Shown here piece after piece: positions 1 to 12,237 of a DNA stretch of 64,000 nucleotides (positions are counted from its first letter, which is position 1; each line of letters begins with the position of its first letter). The notes under the pieces are model-generated. The model was not told the origin of the DNA, did no database searches, and saw only the letters and a program-made list of their open reading frames with translations. The translations under genes were made by a program, and so were the position numbers. The DNA lies in the NCBI GenBank assembly GCA_032622095.1, contig CP136061.1, forward strand, positions 20,218,991 to 20,282,990. The letters run 5' to 3'. Source of the stretch: Siphonodentalium dalli. Taxonomy: Eukaryota; Mollusca; Scaphopoda; Gadilida; Siphonodentaliidae.

Positions 1-72
1 CTGTACTTATATACAATCCCTATACTTATATACAATCCTATACTTATATACAATCCTAGACTTATATACATT
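1..72. repeat. Short tandem repeat, about 18-19 bp unit
   Basis: The motif ctatacttatatacaatc occurs about three and a half times at the left edge, so the array may continue outside the window. No coding potential is seen. Confidence 0.75.
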
Positions 73-1754
73 TTTTTTCAATTCTTTAATCTCAATAAAT
101 CAATAATTATGATATATGAGATATACAAAATTCAAATACAAATATACGACAAAGGTACATTTAACAGGTACATAATTATATTATAGTATATGTAATATTA
201 AAGATACGGGCGGCGTTGGCTCTGGGTGTGCTGTTAAAATATGCAGAAAGAATAGTAAAATAAAGACAGACTTTGTTCTTATATCAATCAGAAATATGGC
301 ATAAACAGTATGTTATTGTAAATCCCCCCCCTTTGTTATGTAAACGAACGCAAAAAACGTTACGTTTCCTGGCCTTTGTTTAGATCCGGATATGGTAAAC
401 ATAAAGAGCGTTATTTGTTACTGTTTTCCTGATATGGAAATAATAAAGAGCGTTTATATCATTTTGTATGATTAATCAATAGAATTGCGCTGTGTTATGT
501 AAACAGAAGCCTTCTGTAACACGAGCAGTCTCCTGTTTACGTACACCTTCGTACATTTTGGCGACAATATACTATTTACGCGCTGATTATGTTTGGCATA
601 ATTATGAGCGGAACTGTATATATTTGGTGTTCCTTCAGTTGATGGCGATTTGAAGAAATATAAATATTTCTGCAATGAACGCCGCCCGTGCCTTTAATGC
701 TAATGCATACATATATTACACTTTTTGCATACATAGTTACTTTGTCGTATATGAGTGGTGCCTGATTTCTCAATTTAATAGATTTTACCCTTTGTACGGA
801 CATGGCGCATTTGAACCTTAAGAATGGTGAATATTGTTATGGGGATAATACAGGTTGATAAAGACACGAAGTACCGATATATAGAATTTATACTGTGTGC
901 TATATGAAACACATTAAGTGACGTAAAAGCTCTTTATTCAGACCATATAATGAATAGAATATCATTGAACGCTCTTTGTCGTTCTCAAGTTGAACTTGAC
1001 AACCTACTTAGGGGTTTAGATCCAGACTAAAATCCCAATTCTTTGTATAAACGTTGACATATTTGTGTCTCGACCCTCAGATATGTTGCGAAAGTCCAAC
1101 CGGTCTTATATTTGACCGAAACTACACATGTAAGCCTTGATCTTGATTGGACCGTGGAACTAAAAACAATATATGAATTTGTTTGCAGTTGGCTCATATG
1201 CTGAATTATATACCCGTGAAGCTGTTTGCGATTACAAAACATGTACCGTTACGGGTAGCTACCCGTATACGTACCCGTTTGAAATCGCAAACTTGATATT
1301 ATGAATTGGGTACTACGTCACTAGAATTCGTTTTTTTTCATATTCATTGTTACGATTCGGGTTCGGGTTCGAATGTTCAATCAAACTCTCAAATACGGGA
1401 TATAGTAATAAGTTCGCAATCGTTTCTCAGCTCCTCAATGTGGGAGATCAATATGAGATTATGTTCTTGAGTTGTGATCGCCATGTGGCCTTAATTTGTA
1501 TTGGCAATCAAACCATTCGCCGTCGTGAAACACGAGACACTTGCGAAACATAAAGCGCTAAGCTATGACCTAATTAAGTACAAAATAATCACGGCACGCA
1601 GCCCTGTAATCCCTTTACTGCGAGTGGCAAGCACGATTGTCTCACAAACTGGCTCGTATTGCGCAATTCTCCGAAAATATTTTTGGACCGTACGACAACA
1701 AATAGCAATTCGTAATAGTTATCTGTTTCCGTTCAAAATGCGAAATATTGCAAC
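73..1754. other. AT-rich non-coding stretch, nothing recognised
   Basis: Only short open frames with no recognisable domain occur here. There is no splice-framed exon, RNA gene or transposon terminus that I can support. If the EGF/SRCR gene continues leftward, this is part of its intron or downstream region. Confidence 0.5.
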
Positions 1755-3375
1755 TGTTACATAACCGTACAGAACATATTGCCGTAATGAAATTATACAA
1801 TGTTCCGTAACCGTACAGAACATATTGCCGTAATGCAATTGTACACTATTCCGTAACCGTACAGAACATATTGCCGTAATGCAATTGTACAATATTCCGT
1901 AACCGTACAGAACATATTGCCGTAATGAAACGATACAATGTTTCGTAACCGTACAGAACATATTTCCGTAATGAAATGATACAATGTTCCGTGACCGTAC
2001 AAAACATATTGCCGTAATGAAATGATACAATGTTTCGTAACCGTACAGAACATATTTCCGTAATGAAATGATACAATGTTCCGTAACCGTACAAAACATA
2101 TTGCCGTAATGAAATGATACAATATTCCGTAACTTTACAGAACAAATTGCCGTAATGAAATGATACAATGTTCCGTAACCTTACAGAACATATTGTCGTA
2201 ATGAAATGATACAATATTCCGTAACCGTACAGAACATATTGCCGAAATGCAATTGTACAATATTCCGTAACCGTACTGAACATATTGCCGTAGTGAAATG
2301 ATACAATGTTTCGTAACCGTACAGAACATATTGCCGTAATGAAATGATACAATGTTCCGTAACCGTACAAAACATATTGCCGTAATGAAATGATACAATA
2401 TTCCGTAACTTTACAGAACATATTGCCGTAATGAAATGATACAATGTTCCGTAACCTTACAGAATATATTGTCGTAATGAAATGATACAATGTTCCGTAA
2501 CAGTACATAACATTATCGTAATGAAATGCTACAATGTTCCGTAACCGTACAGAACATATTGTCGTATTAAAATGATAAAATATTCCGAAACCTTACAGAA
2601 CATATTGCCGTAATGAAATGATATAATGTTCCGTAATCGAACAGAACATTGCCGTAATGAAATGATACAATGTCCCGTAACCGTATACGTACAGAACATA
2701 TTGCCGTAATAAATGATACAATGTTCCGTAAACGTACTGAATATATTGCCGTAATGAAATTGTACAATATTCCGTAACCGTACAGAACATATTGCCGTAA
2801 TAAAATGGTACAATATTCCATAACCTTACATAATATATTGCCGTAATGAAATGACACAATGTTCCGTAACCGTACATAACACATTGCCATAACGAAATGA
2901 TACAACAGCCGGTAACCGTAAAGAACATATTGCCGTAATGAAATGATACAATATTCTGTAACCATGCAGAACATATTGCCGTAATGAAATGATACAATAT
3001 TCTGTAACCGTGCAGAACATATTGCCGTAATGAAATGGTACGATATTCCGTAACCGTACAGAACATATTGCCGTAATGAAATGATACAATGTTCCGTAAC
3101 CATACAGAACATATTGCCGTATTGAAATTGTAAAATATTCCGAAACCGTACAGAACATATTGTCGTATTGAAATGATACAATGTTCCGTAACCGTACAGA
3201 ACATATTGCCGTAATGAAATTGTACAATATTCCGTAACAGTACAGAAAATATTGCCGTAATGAAATGATACAATGTTCCGTAATCGTACAGAACATATTG
3301 CCGTAATGAAATGATACAATGTTCCGTAACCGTACATAACACATTGCCGTAATGAAATGATACAACTGTCTGTAA
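1755..3375. repeat. 46-bp minisatellite, about 35 units
   Basis: The array repeats a 46-bp unit reading roughly gtaaccgtacagaacatatt / gccgtaatgaaatgatacaa / tgttcc, with point differences and a few small indels (for example around 2500-2760). Because 46 is not a multiple of 3, the reading frame rotates. The minus strand of the consensus lacks stops in all three frames, so long spurious minus-strand frames run through it. It begins about 40 bp past the donor site of the SRCR exon, so it lies just inside the downstream intron of that gene. Confidence 0.95.
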
Positions 3376-3412
3376 ATTGTCTAACAGTGGATGACAATTG
3401 TGTATAACTTAC

Positions 3413-3715
3413 TTTCACATATTAGTCCTGCGTCGTCTTCATGATCACAGTCATGAATATTCCATCCTTGATGTGTACAATCCGAGATTGTAATCTCGAC
3501 TCCGGTACATTCTAAGTTGTCCAGCAGTACTGCCCCTGTCCCCTGTCCGTATTCTCCATCTGTCAAGGCAACGCCTCCTCCTAAGCCAAGCATGCTGCAC
3601 AAAACTTGGGCGTCAATGTCATCAAATGAGTCCTTGCATATTGTACCCCATGCCCCAAGCTTGTACACTTCCACTCTTCCGGCTGTAGCATTGCCATTAG
3701 CTAATCGGACATTGT
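3413..3715 (-). CDS. SRCR-domain exon of a secreted EGF/SRCR protein
   Basis: This 303-bp exon encodes one complete scavenger receptor cysteine-rich domain, an extracellular ligand-binding module. Reading right to left it starts after an acceptor (aatttcag) with NVRLANGNATAGRVEVY and WGTIC, continues through DAQVLCSMLG and LDNLECTG, and ends DDAGLICES before a GTAAGT donor. Six cysteines are visible (WGTIC, QVLC, LEC, SDC, HDC, LIC), the group A pattern, yet the domain sits in a single exon. Both boundaries are phase 1, matching the two EGF-like exons to its right, which argues for one modular gene on the minus strand. No stop occurs inside the exon and the gene should continue past the left edge. 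The domain is clear; membership in the same transcript as the EGF exons is inferred from strand, order and phase. Confidence 0.82.
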
Positions 3716-3957
3716 CTGAAATTATCCGCGAAGAAGATTTAGCTAGCCTGAGGGCTTGATTACATGTTCACATACGTTGTCGACCGCCCATTTACCAAAC
3801 CTTATCGGTGTTTTGGAGGCGTCCCATTCGAGAATGTTCAAAATCTATCAATATCAAGCAACCAATTTGAATCGGAAACTCATTGTTCTAAATAACCAAT
3901 TGATGTGTTAGTACTCTCTGACACGTTCCTCTACATATAGTTGCTACTGCTGGGATC

Positions 3958-4196
3958 TTCGATCAAAACATTTTCTAATCAAGTTGCATATTTTATAACA
4001 AGAATATGGTTTTTCATTTTTGAGAATCAAATTGAATTGCTGAGTTTCTGACATAGCGCTAAAGCCATTATATTGCACTTCCATTACTTCATATAGTTCA
4101 TTTCTCAAATCAGCATATAACGGACATTTCGTTATAAAATGAAATTCATCTTCAACTGGTTTCTGTTTGATCGGACAAGGTAAACATAAGTTCCAT
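3958..4196 (-). pseudogene. LINE reverse-transcriptase C-terminal fragment
   Basis: Translated on the minus strand, this stretch reads NLCLPCP, VEDEFHFITKCPLYADLR and NELYEVM. This is the CxxC...H...C tail found after the reverse transcriptase in CR1/L2-like LINEs. It lacks the catalytic region and is a 3'-end remnant, like those at 10.9-11.5 kb and 14.9-15.2 kb. It lies in an intron of the EGF/SRCR gene. Confidence 0.6.
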
Positions 4197-4400
4197 GTAT
4201 TTAAAAAGTGGTTTAAAAAACGTAAAAACTACTTTTTAGGTAGGTCGACAGACAGTTTGACAGGAAATATTTGCAAATACTACCGCATTATCTAGCTAAT
4301 GAATCAGACTAGTATGTATACATGTGGTGTATGCGCTCAGTCTGCCATTTGAAATCATTACTGTCTGCGAGATAATAAATCAAACAATCTTTATTGTATA

Positions 4401-4859
4401 TGTGACCCGCCATATCAAATTCAGTCGTAAGTCGGGATTTTTTTACCCTGTGCCAATGCATTCTCTTACATATGCGAGTCGACAATAGGTCGCCTCGCAT
4501 ATATAAGAGAATGCATTGGCCTAACAATTTTTTATCATTTTTTTAAAATAAATGTTTCTTACAATATTTAGGACATAAAATAAAAAACATCCATTACCCT
4601 GCAGGGAGCCCCACACATATATAGAAGCATATAGAAGAGTGTCGTCTGCTCATGTTTGTCTGGTGCTCTGTATGGGTGAAATTATAAAATTGTTAAAGAA
4701 TACAAGAAAAAATTATTAAAATTGTAAAAAATTGTTAGGCCAATGCATTCTCTTATATATGCGAGACGACCTATGGTCGACTCGCATATATAAGAGAATG
4801 CATTGGCACAGGGTAAAAAAAATCCCGAATTACGACTGGATTTGATATGGCATGTCACA
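4401..4859. mobile_element. MITE with TGTGAC...GTCACA ends carrying two palindromes
   Basis: The terminal inverted repeats read tgtgacccgccatatcaaat and its complement, then the 'cagtcgtaagtcgggatt' block and a 69-bp palindrome at each end (4452-4520 and 4739-4807). The centre holds a Pst I-like ccctgcaggg block and 'agccccacacatatatagaa'. Near-identical copies are at 21705-22160 (opposite orientation), 33202-33664 and 36746-37192. It has no ORF and is therefore non-autonomous. The superfamily is not assigned. Confidence 0.85.
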
Positions 4860-5124
4860 TATTTTAATTTGTTGGTAGCCATTTGTAGAACTATTTCCTA
4901 TCGTGCGAAGGACGAAAACAACATAAAATAACATCAACATTATTCAACCACGTTTTCAATAATCTGGCAGACGACATAAATACACAATACTGGTTCAACT
5001 TTTCTGACATTGTGTTGTTTTAATATGATTGGTTCTCCAGTCGTGACTGTTTCGTCCCATCACAATTCGATTCAGTATCACCGTTTACTTCAGCACCAGC
5101 ATTTGTTTTAACATCACCACCATG

Positions 5125-5750
5125 TGTGTCGCCACCTCATACCCATCACCACCATGTGTGTCGCCACCTCATCCCCCTTTTGTGTCAACATCAACAACAT
5201 ATGTGACGCCACCTCATTCCCCGTTGTGTCAACATCACCACCATATGTGTCGCCACCTCATCCCCCGTTTGTGTCAACATTGCCACCATATGTGTCGCCA
5301 CCTCATCCCCCGTTTGTGTCAACATCACCACCATATATGACGCCACCACCTCATCCCCCGTTTGTGTCAACATCACCACCATATGTGTCGCCACATCACC
5401 CCCCGTTTGTGTCAACATCACCACCATATGTGCCGCCACCTCATCCCCCGTTTGTATCAACATCACCACCATATGTGTCGCCACCTCATCCCCCGTTTGT
5501 GTCAACATCACCACCATATGTGTCGCCACCTCATCCCCCGTTTGTGTCAACATTGCCACCATATGTGTCGCCACCTCATCCCCCGTTTGTGTCAACATCA
5601 CCACCATTTGTGTGCCGCCACCTCATCCCCCGTTTGTGTCAACATCACCACCATATGTGTCGCCACATCATCCCCCGTTTGTGTCAACGTCACCACCATA
5701 TGTGACGCCACCTCACCCCCGTTTGTGTCAACATCACCACCATATGTGAT
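5125..5750. repeat. 45-bp minisatellite, about 13 units
   Basis: The unit is roughly caccaccatatgtgtcgcca / cctcatcccccgtttgtgtc / aacat. Since 45 is a multiple of 3, one plus frame reads a 15-residue proline-rich repeat (SPPYVSPPHPPFVST) for about 190 codons. The other plus frame and the minus strand are also open for long stretches. There are no flanking splice signals or upstream domain that would make it an exon, so I annotate it as a minisatellite. Confidence 0.9.
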
Positions 5751-7129
5751 GGAGCAAATGTGATTCAAAACGTACTTGGTATTTGCGTACTTGAACCATG
5801 CAATTAAGTTCGAAAAATTTTGCCTGATAATTATTCGTCATACTATACCATGCATTATTCAGACCTCTATTCCAATATAAATTAGAACAGATGACAAAGA
5901 AAAGATCCCGAAAATAATTCAAAGTCCATTTACTCTAACATCGTATCATAACTTTTGCATCGGCTTCTTTATATGAAAATCCATTTGCTATGTACTTGTT
6001 CACTTTCGTCTGCCTTATGGTTTATGCCAATTGGCAAAGGGGTGTCAAGACCTGATAACTTAATTTATTTAATATTGTTTTTATTTTTTTAGAGGGACAA
6101 CATAAATTATTTTCTTAATTTGTTTAAGTGATGTGAATCACTCCGATAGGGTTATCAAATATAAATGGAAGATAATCTTGCTCAAAGTAGTTATGTTTAC
6201 ATATATTAAATCTAAACTGGCAACACATACCGTCATTATTATATATTAATTTAATTAAGTGACTCTCGATGGCGAAATCGTTTTCGTTACTTTATTGCCA
6301 CTAGCTGTGTCCCGATTCGAGAAGTAAACATTTACAATTGAACGTAGTTCAGATGTTTTCTATGGAGTGGTCGATTTGCTTCAGATTTTCGGCGTTGTAG
6401 CAGAATGCTACATTCATCCAGTTCGCATAGTGTCTGGATACTAACTTAACTGTTTAACGCATCAGAACAAGTCCACAATGTGTCTTTAATAGCAATACGA
6501 TATTCTATGTTATTTTACACGTCTAATTTACTTATCATGTTGGTTTTCAACAATGTGTCAACAGAACAAAGCAGACAACGGTCCATTTTAGGTTTAATGT
6601 TGCTTTTGTAATTGGTGGTCTGGAGCCCTTACTGCATCATTAATTAGAGAAACCGATTTTTAAAGTTTGTTATTTTTCGAAATGTGTAATAATATGTGGA
6701 TAGAATCACTTTGTCAAACAGAGGGTCTCGGACAAAATTGCGGATGAAGATGGATAACTCTAAAATCATGTGGCATGCGGGCGGTTTCGGAAGAGTTCGA
6801 CTTCTCCCGTTGACGACCTTTAATCACCACCGCGAATCTTATTATATTATGTACAAATAATTTCCAGCCCTTATCTATATATTTTTCTATGTTTTGTTGA
6901 CAATTTGTATAGGCACTGAGCCGACCGGCTGTCATTCTAATCTGGCTACGTTTGCGCCATTCTGGCGTGACAAGTACTGGGGTCCATGACCTCTGTCTGA
7001 TCGACTGCTTGCGAGCCAACATGAATGGCTAAACCATTGGTAAATCCAAAAACTAAAACAGCACAAAGGTGTCCATGATATCTAGGCCTATATTTGTCAA
7101 ATGTGACCGATGAAACGTACAATACTAAC
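5751..7129. other. Intronic sequence with a low-copy repeat
   Basis: No gene is seen. The part around 6655-6790 ('gatggataactctaaaatca' and neighbours) is a diverged copy of 32115-32240, so it is a dispersed repeat. The remainder is unrecognised AT-rich DNA. Confidence 0.45.
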
Positions 7130-7234
7130 CTTTGTTACAACCCGTTTCTGGTGAAGTATAGTCTGGGTAGCAGTTGCAATCCCCAGTGCCAGTATCACAC
7201 AGGCCATTACCACAATCAACATCATCGCATTCAT
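7130..7234 (-). CDS. EGF-like domain exon (second)
   Basis: This 105-bp exon, phase 1 at both ends, encodes one EGF-like module: ECDDVDCGNGLC, then DTGTGDCNCYPDY and GC. The six cysteines are in EGF order. Such modules are disulphide-bonded extracellular spacers or binding domains. The acceptor is gtttacaccag and the donor GTTAGT. It has exactly the same length and phase as the EGF-like exon at 13149-13253, and its donor base joins in frame to the SRCR exon at 3715. The acidic start (D/N-E-C-D-D) resembles calcium-binding EGF modules, but the full consensus is not met. Confidence 0.78.
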
Positions 7235-7767
7235 CTGGTGTAAACATATTTATTTCTCTAAATCATGCACATTAATTAACAGAGTTGTATAATATATATA
7301 AAGACAATTATTTTAGATAATGGGATTTGGCAGAAAGTGTGATGCTTATATTAGCCATTTCCCCATCTTTGTCATACACATGTGGTGGTGTCTTTATTGC
7401 TTTTTCATAATGTTCTTTTCCCAGTTAGATTTTGTTTTTATTTAAATTTGTCTATCTTATTATAATTGTCAGTCGTCTGGGGCATAGACTGTCCAACAGT
7501 AACCTATAATAATGGGTCACTGTTGGGCAGTCCACGAATCAGATGAACTGAATTGTTACTACCATTTGTTTGTGACCTGACCATTGACCCCACTCGATCA
7601 GTTTCCAATAATCATAGCATAATTAACGTTTCAAGATCGATACGACAAGAGTGATGTATCGTATGTATATACTTATTACGAGCAATTCCAGATTATCATG
7701 CCCGAAAACCGAATAGGAGATATGAGATATTTTCTAATTTTCTGAATTGTAATGTATATCTAGTCAC

Positions 7768-7791
7768 CTCGGTGTGACAATGCACATTCAT
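7768..7791 (-). CDS. Candidate 24-nt phase-1 micro-exon
   Basis: Between a good acceptor (gtttgtttcag) and a GTGACT donor lie 24 nt reading (D/N)ECALSHR(G) in phase 1-1. It would insert eight residues, with a cysteine, just before the second EGF-like exon without breaking frame. Phase and position fit, but so short a match may be chance; only transcript data would decide. Confidence 0.25.
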
Positions 7792-8640
7792 CTGAAACAA
7801 ACACGCCTTGTTGAAACAACGCATCTAGAAGTTCTCTTTGAATTTGGTATATGTACAAACGATTGGTGTAAACAATATTTATTTCCAATACAAAACAAGA
7901 TGAATATTTTACAAAAATGCTAATGGATTACTATGGGTGATTGGAATGGGATGAGACAACTTGCCTATTGTGGCTTTTTTGTAAGTCCTCTCCCCGATCG
8001 CTTAAATTTCCCGAACTACATAAGGCCGGAATTGTTTCTGGTTTGTACTTTTGATAACTTAGTGGTGATTTTAATATAGATTACACTCAACAACAAATAG
8101 CAAGAGGTAAGATAAGAACTGTAGTGGGGTGTGATTAGGGAATCAAAGGTAACCAATGGGATGAAAGGAGAATATTTAGATTTAAGAAAGGTTAGAAAGA
8201 TAGGATTGTCAATGGGGGGGGGGGGGGTGTAGTTAGACATTCGGCTGTTGAATTATATGTCAATTGTGTATAACTAGGCGTACAGAGACTACACGATTTA
8301 GCCGTGCAGTCAGGCTTTCCGAATTATGACGTTATATACGACTTTATATATGACTCAATTGCAGAAGACATAGTATTAGGTTAATGATTTTCCCTAATTG
8401 AACTTTCAGGTGAACCTTCGAGTAGAGTTCTTTCTGATAATATTATGTTTGGTAGAGATGATAGCAGTTCCAAACGATTATTCTAGCACCATATTTAGGA
8501 ACTTCAACTGATTGGATATTATAGTGCAATTTACTATACATTTTTGGAATGAAAAGTATATACAATGGTGATACCAAGAACATATGTAAAATAGGAATGT
8601 TTCAAAAGTGCAGTTCATGTATCTATGGCATGACACCCGA
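7792..8640. other. Intronic sequence, nothing recognised
   Basis: There is a G14 homopolymer at about 8214-8227 (ggggg run before tgtagttag). No exon, RNA gene or transposon terminus is supported. Confidence 0.4.
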
Positions 8641-8649
8641 AGATCTTGA

Positions 8650-9010
8650 GAGCGGAATTATTTGTTCTTGGTTCAAGAAACTTTCATTTAGAAATACAAC
8701 CACCAATACATAATTGGTATATTTCACGCCATGCCTGTTTATCAACATCACTTTGGTATGAAATTAGTTTTAGGTCATTGTATCAAATCCGCCGCTGAAT
8801 GAACAGGCATCTTAAATACGGCTGTCTATTTCCAGTGGATTGCGCCTTGCTTGAGTGTACTAGACTGCATATAACATTTGTGTTCATTGGACTGAAATAT
8901 ATTTGTGGCTGCTTTATTGATTGTTGTAATATATGTTCTAAGCTGTTACAAATGTCAAATATAGGCACAAAAGGTTTTCAGTAAATAAATTGCAATATGT
9001 TGTAAAAAAT
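8650..9010. repeat. Dispersed repeat, paralogous to 32770-33070
   Basis: The two segments share 'tttcatttaga..acaaccaccaa', 'ccagt(t)gattg' and 'tgggctgaaatat(a)ttgtg' blocks in the same order and orientation. Divergence is high and no ORF is shared, so it is an old repeat copy of unknown class. Confidence 0.6.
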
Positions 9011-9101
9011 GCGTTTAAGTAAATTAAAAAAATCTCAACAAAAAATACTCAACCATACTCAAAGAATGATTTGCCATGCTATACAGACTTCGAACACGTA
9101 G

Positions 9102-9728
9102 GTATTGTGTACTGTGTGGGAACTGTTACATCGGAAGTCGTTCTATCGCCGATTTGTGGTGGTTCTTGATGATTTGTAACGGTTCCTTATGATCCAGATT
9201 ATACATTTTCGTGAATGTTTTACAGTTAAAACGCAATTTTTTAGCCATCTATAGGTGATAGTTCGATTATTATTTTTCCATTCCCCTCATAACATATGAT
9301 CCCAAACAATGTAAACATAATTAAAATCCTACTGTGCGGGTAATAACAACGACGAAACCCGCGAATTGTGATATCTCGGTCGACGGTCGGTTCTCTCACG
9401 ATCGAGTCGGTTTAATTTAATCGGTTCTTTGCAAGGAAATACGATGACTATAATTTGGCAGGATACGTGAAAATAACCAAGTAAACACAACCAAATATGC
9501 ATTATGTTGATTTTACACCACTTATCATCAAATTCGGTGATAAACACTGCCTTCCTATATTATGTCAAAAGTAGTGACAGAATCGTTCACTTTATTGTGA
9601 CGCAAAACAATTTGACACGAATGGTCAATGTGAACTGCGAAGACTGATTTTTCTTTACTGGTCAAGAACCATCACAATACCGGCGATAGAACGACTTCAG
9701 ATTTAACTGTTCCTACACACTGGTATTA
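9102..9728. mobile_element. Non-autonomous element with about 65-bp inverted ends
   Basis: The left end (9102-9168, containing gaagtcgttctatcgccg) is the inverse of the right end (9660-9728). The interior has no ORF. The arms are imperfect, suggesting an old MITE-like insertion. Target-site duplications are not obvious. Confidence 0.6.
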
Positions 9729-9769
9729 TGTGGAAGGCTCTGTCCACTCCCCACGTGTTCATATTCTTA

Positions 9770-10930
9770 CCTCTGAATTCAAAATCCCGCTTTTAGAACG
9801 ATGGGCCTTAGAATTGTATTCATATGACTTGACAAATTAACATATCAGTCGAAAAACAAAATTGTCAGCGATGTGTTATGAAGAACTTTATTTGATGATA
9901 AGTTTCCACTTGCTCCGATTTATCAGACGTAATGCCAAGCGATGCCATATTTTAGATTTGTCATCCCAAAACATTTACAAGGGACAATTTTAGAACAATA
10001 TATTTGGACAAATCTTTTTAAAGATATCATGACTCATTGCGACAAATGTACCCCTTGTAAACAACGAAATTTACATCTATAAGCAAAGCTCCAATCCAAG
10101 ATTATGGCATTCCTGCTTGCTTTTGGAGTAAAATAAGCCTTTATTTCTCAGGACCTTTTGAAGTTTTAATGAAACAGAACCCGTTAATAAGTAAATACTT
10201 AACATTGCCGCGGTGGTTTTATAGAAGCATATTCAACGCCGACTCAATCGTCTAATATGGTGATTCAACATCTAGTTGATGAAATATTCTGTCGATATTC
10301 CATACCTTTAGTCATTTTGACAAAAAAGGGCATATAGTTCACAAGTGAACAATGAGAGACATGTGCCGCGAATTGTATATTAAATAAATAACAATGTCGC
10401 CATATTCACCATGGTCGAAAGGCAAAATTAAATTTCTCACAAACTGATAAATAGTATACTTTCAAAAGTCTAAAAATAAATAGCCCACGCAATTGGGACA
10501 CACAACTAAGCCATGCACTTGCATGCATATTTTTCCAAGTGACAGTACTAAAATGTCCAGGTATTACACAGAGTTTAATCGCACCCTACTCTTCCCTTTG
10601 GGTATTTTGCTAAGACCTCGACCTAAATACAAGAGAGATAAATTTTGGAAACTAAGATTAGAACGACATCATTTAAATTTTCGTGACGCACATCAAAGAT
10701 TGCGAACATCTCAAAAACGAACTCAGAAACGCAATGTTGATAAAACGGTAATCACATATGAACCTCGAGATCCAGTTTATTATTACGATAATAAACACAA
10801 TAGGAAGAAGTATGAAGTAATATTCCGTTCACCTCTTTCATATGTTCATAAATGTATACACGACAGACATTGGTTCGTGTGCATGTGTCCTTCCAAATCT
10901 TTGTGGAAAAACTTGGTGCAGACCTAAATA
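9770..10930 (+). pseudogene. Decayed Ty3/gypsy pol: RNase H end and integrase
   Basis: Pieces appear in the right order in shifting plus-strand frames. RWALELYSYDLTN is the end of RNase H (around 9800). HCDKC followed by CKQR is the integrase zinc-binding end (around 10035). SPYSPWSKGKIKF is the end of the integrase core (around 10400). A 144-codon open frame at 10493-10927 contains PRDPVYYYD, resembling the integrase C-terminal 'GDPVYY' region. Several stops and frameshifts make it non-functional. I see no LTRs, gag or protease nearby. In the live family this protein copies the element and inserts it into host DNA. Assignment to Ty3/gypsy rests on these short motifs. Confidence 0.6.
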
Positions 10931-10948
10931 TCCGAATTTGAAAGGATT

Positions 10949-11475
10949 TTGTGGATTTATTCTGTGACTGCTGACCCGAAATTATCAGTATTTGCAACTG
11001 CACATCCATCACTTTGCATATCTCCTTTATGGGTAACATGCAGGGACTATCCAAAGGAAAAATTTATTTTCTTAGTGGCAGCGCGCTTGCTCGCACATAC
11101 AGCATATCGCGATAGTGGCATTTGTTTAAAGTGTGGCATGCCATACCAATGTCTTATTATGCACATATTTATTGATTGTATCTTCCTTGCTGAATTACGG
11201 AATTGTGTCTGGCAGGATTTTCTTGACCAGTTTGGGATTGAGGCCTCCCTGCATGTAGACGGACTGGAAAAGGAAGAACTAGTAGTCTGCTTCCTTGCAT
11301 TGGTCACCACCCAACCGATATTCCAGTTGACTCGGATTGGAGGGATCTTGTCATCTTTTTTGTCAGAGTGACTGCGAATATTTGGAAATTTTATCACATT
11401 GAACCAGGCTAGTGGTTTGCTCATCACACCAGTCGATACATACTGTGAACATTTTAACAAAATGACAAATACCTT
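10949..11475 (+). pseudogene. LINE 3'-end remnant with CCHC-type tail
   Basis: An open frame of about 140 codons reads AARLLAHTAYRDSGICLKCG, then HIFIDCIFLAELRNCVWQDF. The CxxC...H...C arrangement followed by a W/L-rich stretch is typical of the region after the reverse transcriptase in CR1/L2-like LINEs. No RT motifs are present. It directly follows the gypsy remnant on the same strand, so one element may have inserted beside the other. Confidence 0.5.
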
Positions 11476-11561
11476 CTTTCAATATTATCATTATGTGGGA
11501 CCGTCAACTTTTGTACTGGGCAGAATATGTGCAGTTTGTGAATGGGTTTGGGCCGTGGATT

Positions 11562-11705
11562 GACGTGGAGTGCGCTCGTGGGCTATATATGTGCGGTGAC
11601 GTGGAGTGCGCTCGTGGGCTATATATGTGCGGTGACGTGGAGTGCGCTCGTGGGCTATATATGTGCGGTGACGTGGAGTGCGCTAGTGGGCTATATATGT
11701 GCGGT
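11562..11705. repeat. 36-bp tandem repeat, 4 units
   Basis: Four nearly identical units start gacgtggagtgcgctcgtgg and end gctatatatgtgcggt. Only one base differs among them (ctagtg in the fourth), so expansion is recent. Confidence 0.95.
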
Positions 11706-12237
11706 GCGGGCGGCATGGTGATTGTGGTGGAGATGGGTTTATGATTCGAGTCATAAACTCATTTTCATTGTAGTTGACATGTAGTTTGCATCTTTCAGGG
11801 AGCGGGTGGGTATGGCTTGCATTGATTTCCATGGCTCTGCTCTGTTTCGTTCATTTGTTGCATGTATTTTGTTGGGTGTGATTGAGGATGGTCCCATGCA
11901 TTGGGTGGTCGGCTTTGGCGTGCAGTATCCATTTAATGCAGTTAACTTAAAAGCCGGTGTATCCCGGTGATTACGTCTGCAAGGACATAGTACGGCGTAA
12001 TTCATATTCCATTCACAAAAATAACCCATTGCGTAAATGCATGATACCTTAGTTTCAAAAATCATATATTGTTTGTTTATACATGAATGCACGATATTGG
12101 TATCATCTGTATGTACTTATATGTAGAATATTGTTATGTGTATATCTATACAACCAAAACCTTTATATATAATTATGTTTAGCCTGTACATATGTGTGTG
12201 ACTCTTCGTGATATTGGAGGAAATTAAAGTATAAAAA

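Noticed and set aside
1719-3418. Long minus-strand frames (up to 283 codons) rich in YHFITAICSVRLRN
   Set aside because: They are translations of the 46-bp minisatellite; three frames are open at once and the period is not a multiple of three.
5124-5705. Proline-rich protein of 193 residues
   Set aside because: Product of the 45-bp minisatellite. Other frames are also open, with no start context, splice signals or neighbouring domain.
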